Program-made: the position numbers and the translations under genes
Origin: Tachypleus tridentatus
Lineage: Eukaryota; Arthropoda; Merostomata; Xiphosura; Limulidae
Direction: 5' to 3'
Length of the DNA: 64,000 nucleotides
NCBI RefSeq assembly: GCF_004210375.1
Contig: NW_027467782.1
Span: forward strand, 25,585,276 to 25,649,275
Shown: positions 1 through 13,469 of the stretch, in pieces
How the letters are laid out: every line of letters begins with the position of its first letter
Position numbering within the stretch: the stretch's first letter is position 1
Notes under the pieces: generated by a model
The model's database searches: none
What the model saw: the letters and a program-made list of their open reading frames with translations, nothing else
What the model was told of the DNA's origin: nothing

Positions 1-180
1 GTCAGAGCATCACCAGATTGTGTGAAGAAGTACAGACTGAGAACATATTTAAATATTCATTTTTTAAGTTACGAATTAAATTTTATGTAATACTAATATT
101 TAAGCTATAAAGTATCTTTTCGTACCAAGTTTAAAAATATATATTGATATTAAGTCGTTTAATTAACCCTTTATTGTCTC

Positions 181-445
181 CACCCATATATCTACACATG
201 CTAGATATCATCTACAGCATTATATTTGCACATGCCAAACATCATTTCCATCCATACGTCTATGCATACGAGACATAATCTTCATCGAAATATCTATGCA
301 TACTAGATATCATCTTTACCAATACATTTAACCATGCTAGACATCATTTCCACCCATACATTTTACATGATAGACATCATCTGTACCCATCTATCTATGC
401 ATGCTAGGCATAATTTCCACCTACTTATACATGCCAAATGTATCA
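181..445. repeat. 34-bp minisatellite, about 7 copies
   Basis: Units begin near 197, 231, 265, 299, 333, 366, 400 and 430 (partial). Most are 33-34 bases long and share a core like CATGCTAGACATCATTTCC followed by a variable CATACATCTATG-like part. Copies differ at several positions, so the array is not freshly homogenised. The open reading frame crossing it is a by-product of the repeat. Confidence 0.8.
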
Positions 446-545
446 TGTTGCATTCAATTGCCTTGCATCTGGTTCATTATGGTCAAAATGTTGTTGCAGT
501 GATGGAAAATACTTCCATGGATGATAACTTTGAAACTAACTCAAT

Positions 546-660
546 AAAATGGTTGCACCTTGCACAATTTGATATCCCATGTCAATAGGGTTAAAGTTTG
601 AATCTATGTAAAATGGTTGTAACTTGTGCACTTTCATATCCCATGTCAGTAGGGTTAAAG
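546..660. repeat. two-copy direct repeat, 64-base period
   Basis: Bases 546-596 and 610-660 are two related copies. Both start AAAATGGTTG and end with ATATCCCATGTCA then a TAGGGTTAAAG tail. They lie just downstream of the minisatellite and may belong to the same unstable locus. Confidence 0.65.
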
Positions 661-745
661 AGACACCACATTGGTTCTTAATCACACATACATTGTTTTT
701 TATGCTCAGTTACTTTGAAACAATAAAGCAAAAATTAACACTTAC

Positions 746-857
746 TTGCAGTATTCCACACTGGTGTCAGTTTCAGAAAGAATATTCATATCAACAGAAA
801 AGTTACTGATACTGAAATCTGACAGAGTAAAGTTCAGAAATCCATTCAGTAACCCAT
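746..857 (-). pseudogene. anoctamin exon (GLLNGFLNFTLSDFS...VEYC)
   Basis: A strong acceptor (TTTTTCATTTCACCAG) and donor (GTAAGTGT) bound 112 bases. They encode (D/N)GLLNGFLNFTLSDFSIS then NFSVDMNILSETDTSVEYC. Anoctamins have NGxxxGFVNxTLSxFNVSDF followed by an ICR-like Cys here. The expected preceding coding segment (FTSDFIPRLVYxYxYS) was not found between 858 and 1913. Confidence 0.75.
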
Positions 858-1913
858 CTGGTGAAATGAAAAATGTATAGAATATATTATCAACAAAACT
901 CAAGTAAAGGTGATGATCAATGTCCGAAAAGTGAGAATATAGAATTAACAGTTCAGAAAATAACATACTTTCACCTTAAATAATATACTGTATCATTATT
1001 TAGTTTGATAGTATAGGAACAAACCTTATTAAGTGTTTCACACCATTAAGTAGATTTGACAATGTAGAAAAAAATATTCACATATGTAAACGTCATAGTA
1101 CACAGTTAACTAGGTTTGACATTGTGGGTAATGATAAAATTCACTGTGTTAAATGTCTATTGCATCACTAACCATGCTTGATGGAACAGAAAATAATATC
1201 ATTTTCATCTTAAATTTCTTATTACATCATTGCTTTTTATATTAAATGAACATCAATTTACTATATAGAATTATTATACTATATAATTCCAACATGGAGT
1301 AATAATATGGTGACACTGTACTTCAAATGATCACAAAGGTTAAAAATCATTTATTGTTTCTGTTGACATTAATTGTAAAACATTATAAACTTCTGTCTCT
1401 TCATGATAGTAACAATTAAGTCTTCATATTACACCAAAATTGTGATAGATCAACACCATGACAATTCTTCAATGCACAAAATTTGGTCTTTAATTAATAA
1501 CAACCGATGGTCAGTAGGTGTAAACCTGTAAACTGACTCATAAAAAAGAAATCACATCAATGTATTTTATAAACCCAATAAAGGTGCTTTAGAAAATCAT
1601 TGCACAAAAAATACAAGTACACAGAAATTCTAATAGAAATCATATTGAGTAACAGTTTTGGAACTGACCTATACTTATAACATTAACTACAGTAATTTAA
1701 TAGTCACCTTAAACATCAAACGTTTTTCAAAATAATTTTATAATTTAGATAAAATTTGAAAGGAAATGCAAAGAGTTTATTTCACTTATAATGATTCCAA
1801 TATCATACATGTGTATGAAGTATTCCTTTATCACTGTAATCAATGTACGTGGTATTACTAACAGTTAGTGTTAAGAACAAGTACAAACATTGCTCATAAT
1901 TCTCTGTACTTAC

Positions 1914-1966
1914 ATTTGTGATGACAGAAATCTTTCCAACAGAATTAAGAATTCTGTACCATATTC
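1914..1966 (-). pseudogene. anoctamin exon (IWYRILNSVGKISVITN)
   Basis: This 53-base exon is intact, with acceptor TATTTTGATAG and donor GTAAGTAC. It encodes (G)IWYRILNSVGKISVITN, matching the family motif DIGIWYNILxGIGKLAVIxN. It ends in phase 0. Confidence 0.85.
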
Positions 1967-3220
1967 CTATCAAAATAGAATCAACCTATTAGGATGACTG
2001 GAATATATTTCAATAACTTTACTGTCTAATCTTTTTATTATTTTTTTGCTTACAAAACAATTCTCTTTCATTAACATTATATTCATGTATAAAATGGATT
2101 ATATACAAATATATCTCAGCTAAGTTATGAATTAAGACTTATCACTAAACACATGACTGTCAGAGTGATTGTTATTATATACAAATATCAGGCCTCATTC
2201 AGTTAATGGAAGAGTGTTTGTATGTCACAAAGAAGTTGGGTATCACAACATTATTGTCTACATTTTAAGAGCTTCAGACTGTGATTTCTAACAGATTTAC
2301 CATGATACATTTGTTTTAGTACCTACGCTTGCTTCAATATAGTTTTCTTTTTTTGCATGTGATGCATATTGTTGGCCATGTATTGCACAAGTCCCATCTG
2401 TTCTTGAAATTTGTAGAAGATTTTCAAGAGTAATATTTAATATTTATTTATTTAATGAAAACACTAGCATCTTCCAACTTTGGTGAGTATTCTAGAAACT
2501 CACAATAAACTATATAAACCAACATGCCAAGAGCAGGAAGAATATTATTAGTCAGTTAAAATCAGTGTGATATTGGCCTCAGAAGCAAAAATTGTGATTA
2601 ACACTAATTAATCATAAAACTACGAAACTGGAGACCAGGTACGTAGTAGGTTTTGAATGTTACAAACCATTCAATTTCAGCACATTAATTTGGGATATTA
2701 TTTTTTTCTACAAGGATATTAAATAGCATTCTTGGAAAAAGTCAGCTTTTAACCAGTGCAAAGCCATCCAAGATAGCCAGCTTAAGTGAGGTGTGAGTCT
2801 CAACTTGGATTGAATTTCCTTGTCATGGGCCTGAACTGTCGATAAAACATCGAGTTCTAGATCGTACATAAAACTCAGTATTGTTTCTAAAACTCTTGTA
2901 CCTAAACCCTAATTTGTAATAACTGTTACTATAAATTGTATTGTTTTTCTATTTTTTTATATTTTAATATATTTGTGTCAAAAAAGAGAATAGTACATGT
3001 CAATCTTGTTGGCAAATATCATATTTTAATACATACTAACATTTAAATGACAACTACATTCAAATTACTGATTATTTAGAGCAATAATACATAATGTATG
3101 TAACATGATAAATCAGAGACTTGTCTGAAATAAAAAAAAATGTGTAACATTGTTAATTTAACTTCATCTTAACAGACTTAAACTAAACAGCTTACTGTAT
3201 TCACCACATTGTGCACTCAC

Positions 3221-3371
3221 CAGTGTTCTTAACTCTTTCTGCCACAGGTCGTCATAATAAGCGAATAAACTTCCTAGCATTGAGCCTGATTTTTATGATG
3301 ATGTTCAGCATAGCAAACAATGGTGCGAGGAAATGTAGCCACAAAAATTGTGGAAAATCCAAATTGCAACA
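3221..3371 (-). pseudogene. anoctamin exon (LQFGFSTIFVATF...RPVAERV), broken
   Basis: Acceptor TATCCTTCTGTAG, donor GTGAGTGC. It reads LQFGFSTIFVATFP, then after a 2-base deletion LAPLFAMLNIIIKIRLNARK, FIRLL, a TGA where the family has Arg, and RPVAERVKNT. The final G joins GA of the next exon to give Gly. Family pattern: QFGFxTLFVAxFPLAPLFAL. Confidence 0.85.
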
Positions 3372-4453
3372 CTACAGAAGGATAATAAATTACAGAAACG
3401 TTGATTAACTAAACTGTACATTTAATGTTTAAGGAAGTTCTTATGATTTAGACAGTTAAATATAGTCTAAAGTTACTGTAATTAATGGACTACAATAACT
3501 ATAATACATGTGGTGACTCCTGGAAGTATCAAACTTTAATAATAGAGAAAATCTAACCTAATGTAGTAGATTCAGGTCTAGAGGTGGTTGAATAAGAGAT
3601 TTAATTTCTAGTTTGACATAAAAGTCAATACAGAAACATTAATGTCAAAATCAAGTAGCATATTAATCATGTTTCATTTAAAAAACAAACAAACTAAAAC
3701 ACAGACAAGGACCTTTAAAATTGCTGTTCCAGAAAATACTAATCATTGAGGTGGTGTAACTGTTTTACAGGTATTTAATAAATGTTTCCTCTATACATTA
3801 AACTGTTCTGAAAAACAAGCTGAAACCCATAAAACTAAAAAACATTTTCTTTGTTTGTTGTTAAATGTGAAGTTGTACAATGTGGAATTTGACCCATAAC
3901 CACAGCAGGAATCAAATGATTAATCTTAGCATTATAACCCTTCAGGTTTAGCAAGAACACAGTTCATATCCATTTCTACATCATCAAAAACTTTCTAAAT
4001 GCTGCTCCAACTACTGTTTTCACATACATTATTATCATATCACACATTTAATATTTACTGTTAATTATACATTAACTATTTAAAAATATTTTAAATTATG
4101 TTGGAGGAACTTAAAATAATACATCTTTCATTTCCATAGTAGCCAATTACTCAGTTAACTAGAATTAGAAAAACTTGATTTTAAGGCTGTTGAATGATGT
4201 ACAAACTACAAGGCCATTGTCAGATATTTAACATTTTTCACAGACATGGAAAAAGTACCATTTTAACGTGTTCAAGTAGTTTTTATGTGCAACATATTTA
4301 TCTGTTGATGTAATTATTTTCACATCATTATTTCAGTTCAACTTAAGCCTTCCCATTTTAAGATATACACCAAAAGACCCATTTATTCTTGGTTTATTTA
4401 GTTGTAGTCACTCTCCCACTGAGTGGGTGCATGGTTTTCATGAAAACACTCAC

Positions 4454-4497
4454 CCTTTTTATACACTGACCATTTCTTGTAAACCCGTAACAGCAAT
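4454..4497 (-). pseudogene. probable anoctamin exon (LLLRVYKKWSVYKK)
   Basis: A 44-base stretch lies between TATTTATCTAG and GTGAGT. With the last two bases of the previous exon it encodes LLLLRVYKKWSVYKK, where the family has a basic segment after E-I-x-x-P. The match is weak, but its phase fits both neighbours. Confidence 0.55.
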
Positions 4498-4768
4498 CTA
4501 GATAAATACAAAATATTTTTACCTAGTTTTAAAATAAAACAGGTTTTGTTGCTGACATGAATGTATAAATAATGTAATTTTACATACAATCTGACTTTCT
4601 ACATGTTTGACTGAACATTAATAAACTACGAATCTTAAAAACATCAAAATCACATTTTGAAAAACAAAAACAACACAGTTCAAAAGTCTCAAAATGAGCC
4701 AACTGTCATAGAAAATGTTCTTCCATGAAATTATTACAATAAATATCTATTTAAACTAAAAAACTTAC

Positions 4769-4866
4769 AGAACACCCATTTCCACCACAGCATTAACGAA
4801 CTGCTTCCCTACCACAATTATAGATAACTGCAAAGAGAGTTCAAACAAACACCCTCTTGTTCCACA
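4769..4866 (-). pseudogene. anoctamin exon (CGTRGCLFELSLQLSI)
   Basis: Acceptor TTTCCTTCTAG and donor GTAAGTTT bound 98 bases that encode CGTRGCLFELSLQLSI, then VVGKQFVNAVVEMGV. The family has CxPGGCLxELxxQLxIIMxGKQ at this place. The frame is open. Confidence 0.85.
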
Positions 4867-5757
4867 CTAGAAGGAAATGTAGAAAAACAGTTTCAAAATT
4901 ATTGTGGCAATACCACTTTATAAAATATCTAAGAAAGAACACAAGACTGAAAAGTACAATAAGATATAAGTTAGTGAGCAAGAGCACTAATAACTTGTCC
5001 AGGACCAAATGGTCCAAAAAATAAAGTTTCAAACCTAAAAATTTAAAGAATATGTGTGAATAACATGAAAAACTGTGCAGAGATTGATTTTTCATAGTTT
5101 AACTTTCACGACAGGCTCAATCCCAGGAACTGACCTAATAATTATTCTGTGCTTGTTAAAGTATTACGATATATTCACATCATTTGGCAGGCTTTATGTA
5201 AACATCAAAAGTTTTTTTGCATACCAAAGATTATATTTTTTAATGGAGTATTTTTACTAAAAATGTATCTGTGAATACTTACATATGTATATATATATTA
5301 CATATATAAATAGAGAATTTCTGTATACTAGTCTGAGTGTTGATTTCCATGTTTAGATAAAAAATTATTTTCTTAGACTAAAAAATTTCTACCTTTTTTT
5401 GTGTAATATTTAAACCTAAAGCCTTGTCACTGGTGTAACCCCTGAAGCAGTAAAGAAACACTGTCTGGAAGGACTTCAAATTGTGATATTAAACTACTTA
5501 GGTTTATACTAAATAGTTTTATGATCATAATAGTGTGTGTATGTATATACATTGTTAAATTTTATTATTTTATTGCCTTTATAACCCCTGACTAATTACT
5601 ATTCATGCCTTTATAAGTTGTAAATCATATGACAAATATGCAGCTCTTGTTATGCTTTTGAATTCCATAATGCACGAGCTACTCATGAACATTTTTTAAA
5701 AATATTATTATTGTTAGTTTTTTCTTTGTTTATGTTTTTTGGTGTTTTTATTTTTAA

Positions 5758-6016
5758 TTTTGTCAAAGCTACACAAGGGCTATCTGCACTAACTGTCCCT
5801 AATTTAGCAGTGCAAAACTAGAGGGAAAGGACAGCTAGTCATCACCACCCACCACCAATTCTTGGGCTACTCTTTTACCAACAAATAGTGGGATTGACCG
5901 TCACATTATGATGTCACAACAGCTGAAAGGGCAAGCATGTTTGGTGTAACAGGGATTTGAACCTGCAACCCTCAGATTATGAGTCAAACGCCTTAACCCA
6001 CCTGGCCAAACCAGGC
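5758..6016 (-). repeat. tRNA-derived SINE, Thr-like head, full length, diverged
   Basis: In reverse complement it shows the tRNA-like head with a B-box, then the conserved body, ending in the AAAGCTACACAAGGGC region. It sits in an anoctamin intron and has many substitutions, so it is an older copy. Confidence 0.85.
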
Positions 6017-8159
6017 TTGTTATTATTAGTAGTAACAGTAGTACTTATTTTACTTAATCTAACCTAACTGATCTAAAGAGATTCCTATTTTTACACATTG
6101 CATTTCCCATGGTAATCAAGGTTGAATTGAAAGCAAAATATGGAATTATATTTACAGAAAACATTGCAATATGATAAATCACTTGACAGATGAAAACCAT
6201 GGCTTTCTATTGGTTTTTAAGTAACACCTTATTGAGTGGCTTAAACACTTATTGGTAATTTCTAACAAAGAGGACATCACAGGTGGGTGTGGCAAGATGG
6301 ATTTGATTTCATGTCTCTGAGACCAAGTAATATCAAAGGCTATGAAAATTATAGTATGCCTAAAGGAAATTATATCATAATAAGTGATTTACATTTCATT
6401 TCATTTTTTACTTCTTGGAGGGGTGGTAAATAAATTAAAGAAGAAAAGGCCTAGAGAAAAAATGTTACAATTCTTACACTAGAAAATTCTAGTTTTTCTA
6501 TTTTAAATATTGCCTTCTGAAAGTAAAATCTTTAAACTTGTATACTATTAAAATATGGATTAAGAGCTATGTTTTCAGGGCTTATTTATTAGTATATCAT
6601 AAAAAGAAAATAGTTTAATTAACTTTGAATGTAACTCGTTAAAACCTTGAGGCATGCACAGAAAAAAGTTGTCTACAGAGAAAGGGTTAATAATGCTATT
6701 TTTTCCCAGCCAACAGGAAGTGTACTTTGAATAAAATCAAGATTTCATGTTTTTTTACCATGAATTTATGACTTCAGGTCCCAAATATCAGTGAAAATGC
6801 AGGACTTCTTATAGTTATTTGGTTGATTGCTATTATGTTAATGAGCAAAACATTGTCTAACCAGGTTTCAGATTGAGCATATACATATTGATAAAGTATG
6901 TTATTGATCAATGTTGTCTGTGTAAAGTAGATTACCTTAAACAGTACTGGTTAGAAAGGTCATGTGGGAGCTTATATACATATATTAAAATGCCATTCAA
7001 ATGTAGCTTATTAGAACAAGTAAGAAGTAATTTAAGTATGTTACTTTCTAATCTAAGCTACATTTGTGTGTGTAAATAAATAATTATTACTGACCTTGGA
7101 TCTTATCTAAGCCTAGATCTCTACTACTGTTAGTAGCAATAAAACAATGCAGGTGTCCTAATGATACTCAGGCCTAAACACAGGTCTTAGCAACACTGAA
7201 TGAGATGTGCAAATGGGAGATAGTTTTTCAATGCTTTATGTTCAGTGGCATTTCTACAACACAGTGGCAATGTTGGATACTTATAATTTTCTGGGAGAAA
7301 ATTTCAAAAACCAAAAATTCTTATGAATATGTCTAAGAGACAACATGAAAAAAGAACATTGGAAAAGAAAATCACTAAAGTCCTTAATTATAGAACATAT
7401 TTAGTTTCATAGATTCAGTATAAAATCAAATCCTATTTGCAAATTTCAACTTAAACTACGAACAAACGACACAATTATTAGTAAAATATTCCCTTCAATG
7501 TTTCAGTTACTTTTTAACTTATTATTTGAATTCTTAAATCATAATATTCTTACATATTTAGAAAATAATTAAGTTACTGGTCATTTTTGCTAACTGACCA
7601 CCATTTTGCATACAATCTTCACATGACTATATCAACTTTAAAGACACTTTAAAACATTCACGTTTCAATATTACCAGGAGATATGAATGAAAGTCTGAAA
7701 ATGACAAGTTGTCTTAATTATTTTAGTTGTGCAAAAGTAAATAAAAAGTAGGATTTTATGAAAATAATAACTGCACAAACAACAACAACATGTTATTTAT
7801 TATGACTTAAAGAACAGAAAAGTGGCAATTACATTCCAGATTTAGTTTCTTAAAAATTACAAGATTACTGGGAAATTAGAAGCCTCTAGAAGGCTTATTT
7901 TCTAAAGTTATCTAAAAATAAAAGTTAACATTTTTCTTAAACTGAAAATGGTTTCCAATAATACTTACCATCCACCAACACTATAGCTAGAATCTCACAC
8001 TGATAAAAGTGTAGTTGGCAATGCAGGCATGATCCACAAACAAAGCATTTGTATAGAACAGGAATGTACCAAGAGAAAAAATGGAACAAGAGTGTGGAAA
8101 TTACACCTACCTCCAGAACAGATATGCTCTTCACTTGGAGCTTAGTTCCTATATCAAAG

Positions 8160-9490
8160 GCAGAACAGAATATAAGTAATCATCAGGTAGGCCACCCCTG
8201 ACCAGACAGCCAAGATTCTATGACTCAGGGTTGGAATTATGGGGTTGTAGTACCTATATCCCATGTTGCTGGCAATGGCTATTAGACCACAATATTATAT
8301 GTATATACATATATACTGTAACCACAGAATGTTGCATTTGGCACTGTCAGAATAATGACAAGAAAGTAAGTAACACTTAAGTGGACAGATTCTCTTCTCC
8401 ACCTGAATGAGTCCAAAAGGTAACACCTGAGTCTCGAATGATGGGATCCCGTATGCCATACTCAACAAAGGAACAGAACTCATCTGGTTTGGAATTATGA
8501 ACATTCATTATCAGTCCCTAACCAAGTGGGTAAGGTGTATTCTACTTAGCCCTTGAATTATGTGGAACCTGCACTCAACCAAGGACTTAGGATGGAACTG
8601 CTTTGGTTTCAGAATTACAATATAGTGAACCAACTTCCATGAATGATAACTGAAACTGGCACTGATCGAAGTGAAGGGTTTTGCACTCCCCAACTAGATA
8701 ATTGTATGCAAAATATGAACCAAAATTATGAGTAGGTTCCCAGGAAGACTGGAGCCACTCTTACTGAAATATGAAAAAACATCCAGGAACCCTAGAAGGA
8801 GGACCCTGACTTTGCCCTCTTCTCCAAGAGTGGTTGAACACACTCAAAAACTTTGGTGGAAAAGCCTCTTGTCTACCACAGATTCTCAAGCTCCACTAAT
8901 ACAGCCTGGGGTGCTAAAATGCACTGGGGAGTCCTGAAAAATGGAGCTTTGGAAACTGTGCAATAAATGAATCAAATTCCTACATTTTTTTCAAAGCAAA
9001 CCGATCACAATTTATTCAACATGAAGAATAGTAAGATTCTCTTCAGCTGTTTTCATGAATGTCCATGAGTGACAATTCATAATAAGATAATATCATCTGG
9101 TAGATGCCTAAATGATCTTACAGGGTGGTGGTAATTACTGGTGGTAGTAATTATAGTAAAAGTAGTTAAGAGTATGAAGTTGAAAAGAGAAAGCATACCT
9201 GCCTCAGAAGCACTTACCCCAGAATGGTATACCATGAAAAATAAAGGGACCCTGGAAATAAAAGAGTATATGACTGAGGAAAATACTCATTTCTAGTAAA
9301 AGCCTAGCAGATGTGGTAAATAAATCTTCAGGAAGTAGTGGAAAACCATCAGAAGAGGAATCGCCATATCATGTAAGCAACAAGATAGGAGAGTAACAGA
9401 AGTATTCCACATACCAGCTGACACAATGTCTTTAAAGAACCACTGAACCGGGCAGCTAATGACACTGGAGATGGAGAAATAGCTACTGTG
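8160..9490. repeat. unclassified, less AT-rich segment in an anoctamin intron
   Basis: Base composition is visibly less AT-rich than the flanking intron. Phrases such as GAATTATGGGGTTGTAG and GGTTTGGAATTATGAAC recur loosely. I see no coding frame longer than about 70 codons and no terminal repeat. It could be an old unclassified repeat. A short minus ORF at 7937-8134 next to it is not recognised. Confidence 0.3.
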
Positions 9491-9622
9491 TCAACAAATG
9501 TTAGTGTGTTTTGGAATTATTATACAGTACTATGAATAAACTGTGTACAAAAAAATGTTTTTTAAAGAACAGTTTAACAGCTGAACTTTTATATAACAAA
9601 AAACTGACAATGTTATACATAC

Positions 9623-9677
9623 TTCCTCTTGTTGATATCCAAACAATAAATTGTAATGTCCTGGATACCCAACAAAC
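9623..9677 (-). pseudogene. anoctamin exon (FVGYPGHYNLLFGYQQEE)
   Basis: This 55-base exon is intact, with acceptor TTTTGATGCAACAG and donor GTATGT. It gives FVGYPGHYNLLFGYQQEE, matching the anoctamin motif FVGxPGxYxxxFxxxxxEE. It ends in phase 0, which fits the following Cys-Gly exon 4.8 kb away. Confidence 0.85.
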
Positions 9678-9852
9678 CTGTTGCATCAAAAGATAAATTT
9701 TAACATAAACAGCTGTCTTCACATGTAACTTAAAGATAAAAATAAAATCTAAAAAAGTCAATTCTGTATTGATGAATTATTGACACTTACTTGATTGTCC
9801 TTTTTCATTTTCAAGTCTCCCAAAATTTCAAAAGTAAAATCATGAGTTTGTG

Positions 9853-9965
9853 GGAAATTAAGCACAAAGCTACACAATGGGTTATCTGTGCTCTGCCCAC
9901 CACCAGTATCAAAACGTAGTTTCTAGCGATGTAAGTTTGCAGACATACTGCTGTGTCACTGGGGG
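9853..9965 (-). repeat. short tRNA-like SINE (GCTTTGTGCTTAAT type), diverged
   Basis: The reverse complement carries the ACATCGCTAGAAACTACG-like loop and ends in the typical AGCTTTGTGCTTAATTTC tail, shared with 48350-48465 and 50612-50731. Confidence 0.7.
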
Positions 9966-11323
9966 AAGAAGTAAAAGTTTAGGACACTTTGAAAAAATAA
10001 AGAATTCTATGGCATTTCAATAAGTTATTAAATTTTCCATGACCATTTAATTCACTGTAAACACAATCAATGGAAAAAATATTTTAGCTTTGTCAAAATA
10101 ACATGTAAGTTGTTTTTTTTTTCTCACCTAGATATTACGTGCTAACCAATACTTTGTTTAGAGGTTGAGGGGTCATCTGAAAATTCATTTCCAGCATCTT
10201 CTGTTATGCTGCACTAGACCTTAAGTGCCAATCAGCACAATTCACCAAGTAAATATGTGCCATTTAGGAAAATGTTTTATCAAAACAACTGATTACCATC
10301 TAAGGACTAACTTCGACCAAAACTGTAAAGTAGCTGGATAATTATAATTTGTAAAATAAGCCTTGTCACACAATATGTCAACTATATAAATGTAGCCTGT
10401 TTTGATCAGCTGATTGAATAACTTGAAAAACAACACAAAATTTCACATTCTATTTTGCAATCACGATTAAAAGAACAACAACAACAACAAAATATCTATA
10501 AGAAACTAATTTCCACACTACCACAGTCTAAATTCCCCACTGCTATATGAAATGGGGAAGAAAATGTTACACGATCATATGCTATAATTATACAACATGC
10601 ACTTTCTGAAAGAAGCTTGTCCTCTATTTGAAATTCATGAATATTCTCTCACTTTTCAAGTTCTATAAAACATTTTATCTTGACTTTCCACAAATTTCGT
10701 GACACATACAGAACCTGTACAGACTTTATTGTTTTATTTAAAATGAAAACTTGTTATATTTAGATTGGTACATCAAAAAATTATATTATTCAGCTTAGAC
10801 ATAAATATAATCTGCAATATTTATAAATAAAGAGCCCTCATAATGCTAAGTTTATTTATAAATAAACAAAAATAATGTGCTTCAATATTTGATTACTTAC
10901 CTAGAATCTGAATTTGAAAGGGAATATTCATTTTTGTGGTGTTACAAGTTTTTATTGCTTAAGACAGATTTTTCTTACATATGAATTGTAATAATATCTT
11001 TGTATTAAAAACTAAAAACCAACAAAAGTAGAAAAAAATAAACACATAAAGGTAAATACAAGTTTAGCACATTGCTCGAATAATTTAAACATCTACTTCA
11101 ATCTACACATACAGATATTAAAATGTTTCAAAAATCATGTTACGCATGATTCTTAAGCACTTCTATCAACAGTGATAAGTTGGTCTACAAAACTACTTAA
11201 AAGATTAGTTTTTATGACTATGTATTATTAGCTGTCTTTTTGTACCATTTATTTTGAGTTCACTGTGGATCTTTTTTTACTTTGTAAACTACTACATTTC
11301 ATATTTTAACTCAAATTAGTCAC

Positions 11324-11424
11324 CTTCCTTTGAAGAATGTAATATAAAAAACTGATGACAAACTTCAACATGTACATCTTCAAAATCAAACTATTTTACT
11401 ATTCAGTCTGAGTGCGATGTATTT
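11324..11424 (-). pseudogene. anoctamin exon (HRTQTE...FYITFFKG), broken
   Basis: The acceptor is TATATAG and the donor GTGACT. It reads IHRTQTE, two stop codons, NSLILKMYMLKFV, then a frame change, then SSVFYITFFKG. Family members read roughly ENSLTLKMFLFQFVNYYSS before FYIAFFKGR, so about 11 bases are missing after FV. The last two bases (AG) join G of the next exon to restore Arg, as in the family. Confidence 0.85.
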
Positions 11425-13469
11425 CTATATACAATATTTCAGAACAGTATTAACTATTTTACAAAACGAATATTAACATACAGAAAAAGGTTGACATAAA
11501 TGAAATAAAAATTGTTTGTTTGATAAACTGTACCTTAACACTAATGATATCCAACTGATAATACTATTAAACTTGTCATTTAACACATTCATATCAGAGA
11601 TGTTTAGAGCTCTTAGGTGAAACATTAAGTTCTATTCTTCAAATAAAATCTTTAGAGTATAAATATCTTGCTGTCTGAAAGTGTATTATTTCTTATTTAC
11701 AAAATTCATTACTTTCCATAGTGATAAATATCAAACCTTCTAAGTCTGGTTCAGGTCCAGCTTTTAAGTTACTCTGCTACTGTCACACAAAGCAGAGATA
11801 TTTCTGCAACGTAGTTTTGCACAATTAGAAATACTATGGCCAAACATTTTTGTATTGAGGAGAGGAAGTCATAATAAAATACAAATCATAGGAATTGAAG
11901 ACCAATTTTCCATATTCTTCTTAATTTGTCTATGATCTAAATAAATGTTAAGCCTTATCTTAGCTTCCACCATTTTTTTTTTTTTTTTTTGTTGTTGTTG
12001 TCAGAAGTAGGATACCAATGACTGTTAACAAAACACTTGTGGTCTAGATACACTAGTTTCATGAAATTAGGAAACACAAGTTAATTTTAAATCCAAATGA
12101 TTGACTTCATTCCATACTGTAACAGAAAAAAAGAGCTTTACATTCTAGTTTTACAGTGGAAATATCTTTTTATGGTAGTTTTTATACACATTTTTAGTAC
12201 TCTTTGACAATTTTAAAATATATAACATGCAGTAGTGAAGCCAATTTATGTGATATCTCTTCAAAAACTGGCTGCATTAATAAGAGATGTTTTATTATTA
12301 ATTTTGACATGATTTTATCTCATATTTTTATTTCAAAATGAAATTCCATATTTTAAATTTTATTTTATTGGTAGCCTTCATACACAAGCCTTGAAGTTAT
12401 GAAAAATTATGTTAAAACACACATATATCCTCAACATAAAATGCATGGGGTCAGTTTATTGGACAAATGCCACATTACAGATGGAATGTTCACTATATTT
12501 CTGAATTCATTATGCATATCTACACAAGATGTTGCAAGCTGTTACTAGAATGTACAAGTCTGTTATATGCTAAATTTCAAATACACTGGAAAAGTATTTC
12601 TAATCAAGAAAGGATGGTGAAATTGAGGATGACAATCTGAGTTACATATTAACATGTTAATGTTTATGTAAAGACTAAAAAAATACTATATCCATGGCAC
12701 TGTTTCCATATTGTGCTTGCATTGCCTTTAGAGCCTCTAAAATCTATATTTACAAGTTTTCTTTTTTCAGTATCCCTGTACACTGTTTATGATATTTACT
12801 CTTCTTCATCATGAACTGTCATTAAATCAAATACATAATACCAAATTAAAAGTGACAAATAACTTTAAAACTATCACAAGTATATTTATTTAAATACTAT
12901 ACGATTTTTCATGTATTGCTGTATGTATTTGTTAGTAATGTGAACAGTTTTCACTACTTTGATCACAAGACTATATGGTATTACAACTAAATATACTTTA
13001 CTGTGTTTTCATACTGATCCACTAGTTTATTTAACAAAACACTCAGACTTGATCAATAATAAAACTAAGACTGGTAAAGTGATAAAGTGTGCTCTTAGTG
13101 ATGTTTAATATACTTATATATAATTACTTTCTAATGTTATTTTATTACATTCTGTACAAACAGAAAAGTTAATTAAAAATTTAGATAACATGCATAATGT
13201 GACATAAATTAATTTTTTAAAGAAATAAGTTCTATTTTGATAAATGTGCATAATTTGGATTCATTCACCAATAAAATGTATTTGTTTTTCAAGGTGTATA
13301 AATTATTCTGATAAACTTTGTATGACTGTAACAATATTTATCTGGCACTAAAATAAATAGGGATAAAACTTTTGCAGTCAGATTCTGGTTAAATTTTGTT
13401 ATTTTAAATGATGAACAAAATAACCTATGTCCATTTGAATTGCCAAAATTAGAAACAGGTAAAACTTAC

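Noticed and set aside
742-966. 74-codon minus frame as a whole as one exon
   Set aside because: Only its 3' part (746-857) matches anoctamin, and a strong polypyrimidine tract plus CAG at 858-860 marks the exon start inside it.
7937-8134. 65-codon minus frame with donor GTAAGTATT as an anoctamin exon
   Set aside because: It lies between exons 9623-9677 and 4769-4866, which join directly in phase 0, and its peptide does not fit the family there.
9783-9845. Minus-strand exon-like DFTFEILGDLKMKKDNQ with donor GTAAGTG
   Set aside because: It falls between two consecutive anoctamin exons whose phases join directly, its upstream side is a SINE, and the peptide matches nothing I know.
10896-10930. 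Minus-strand possible start exon (MNIPFQIQIL) with donor GTAAGTAATC
   Set aside because: It lies in the middle of the anoctamin relic; ten codons and a single splice site are too little evidence.
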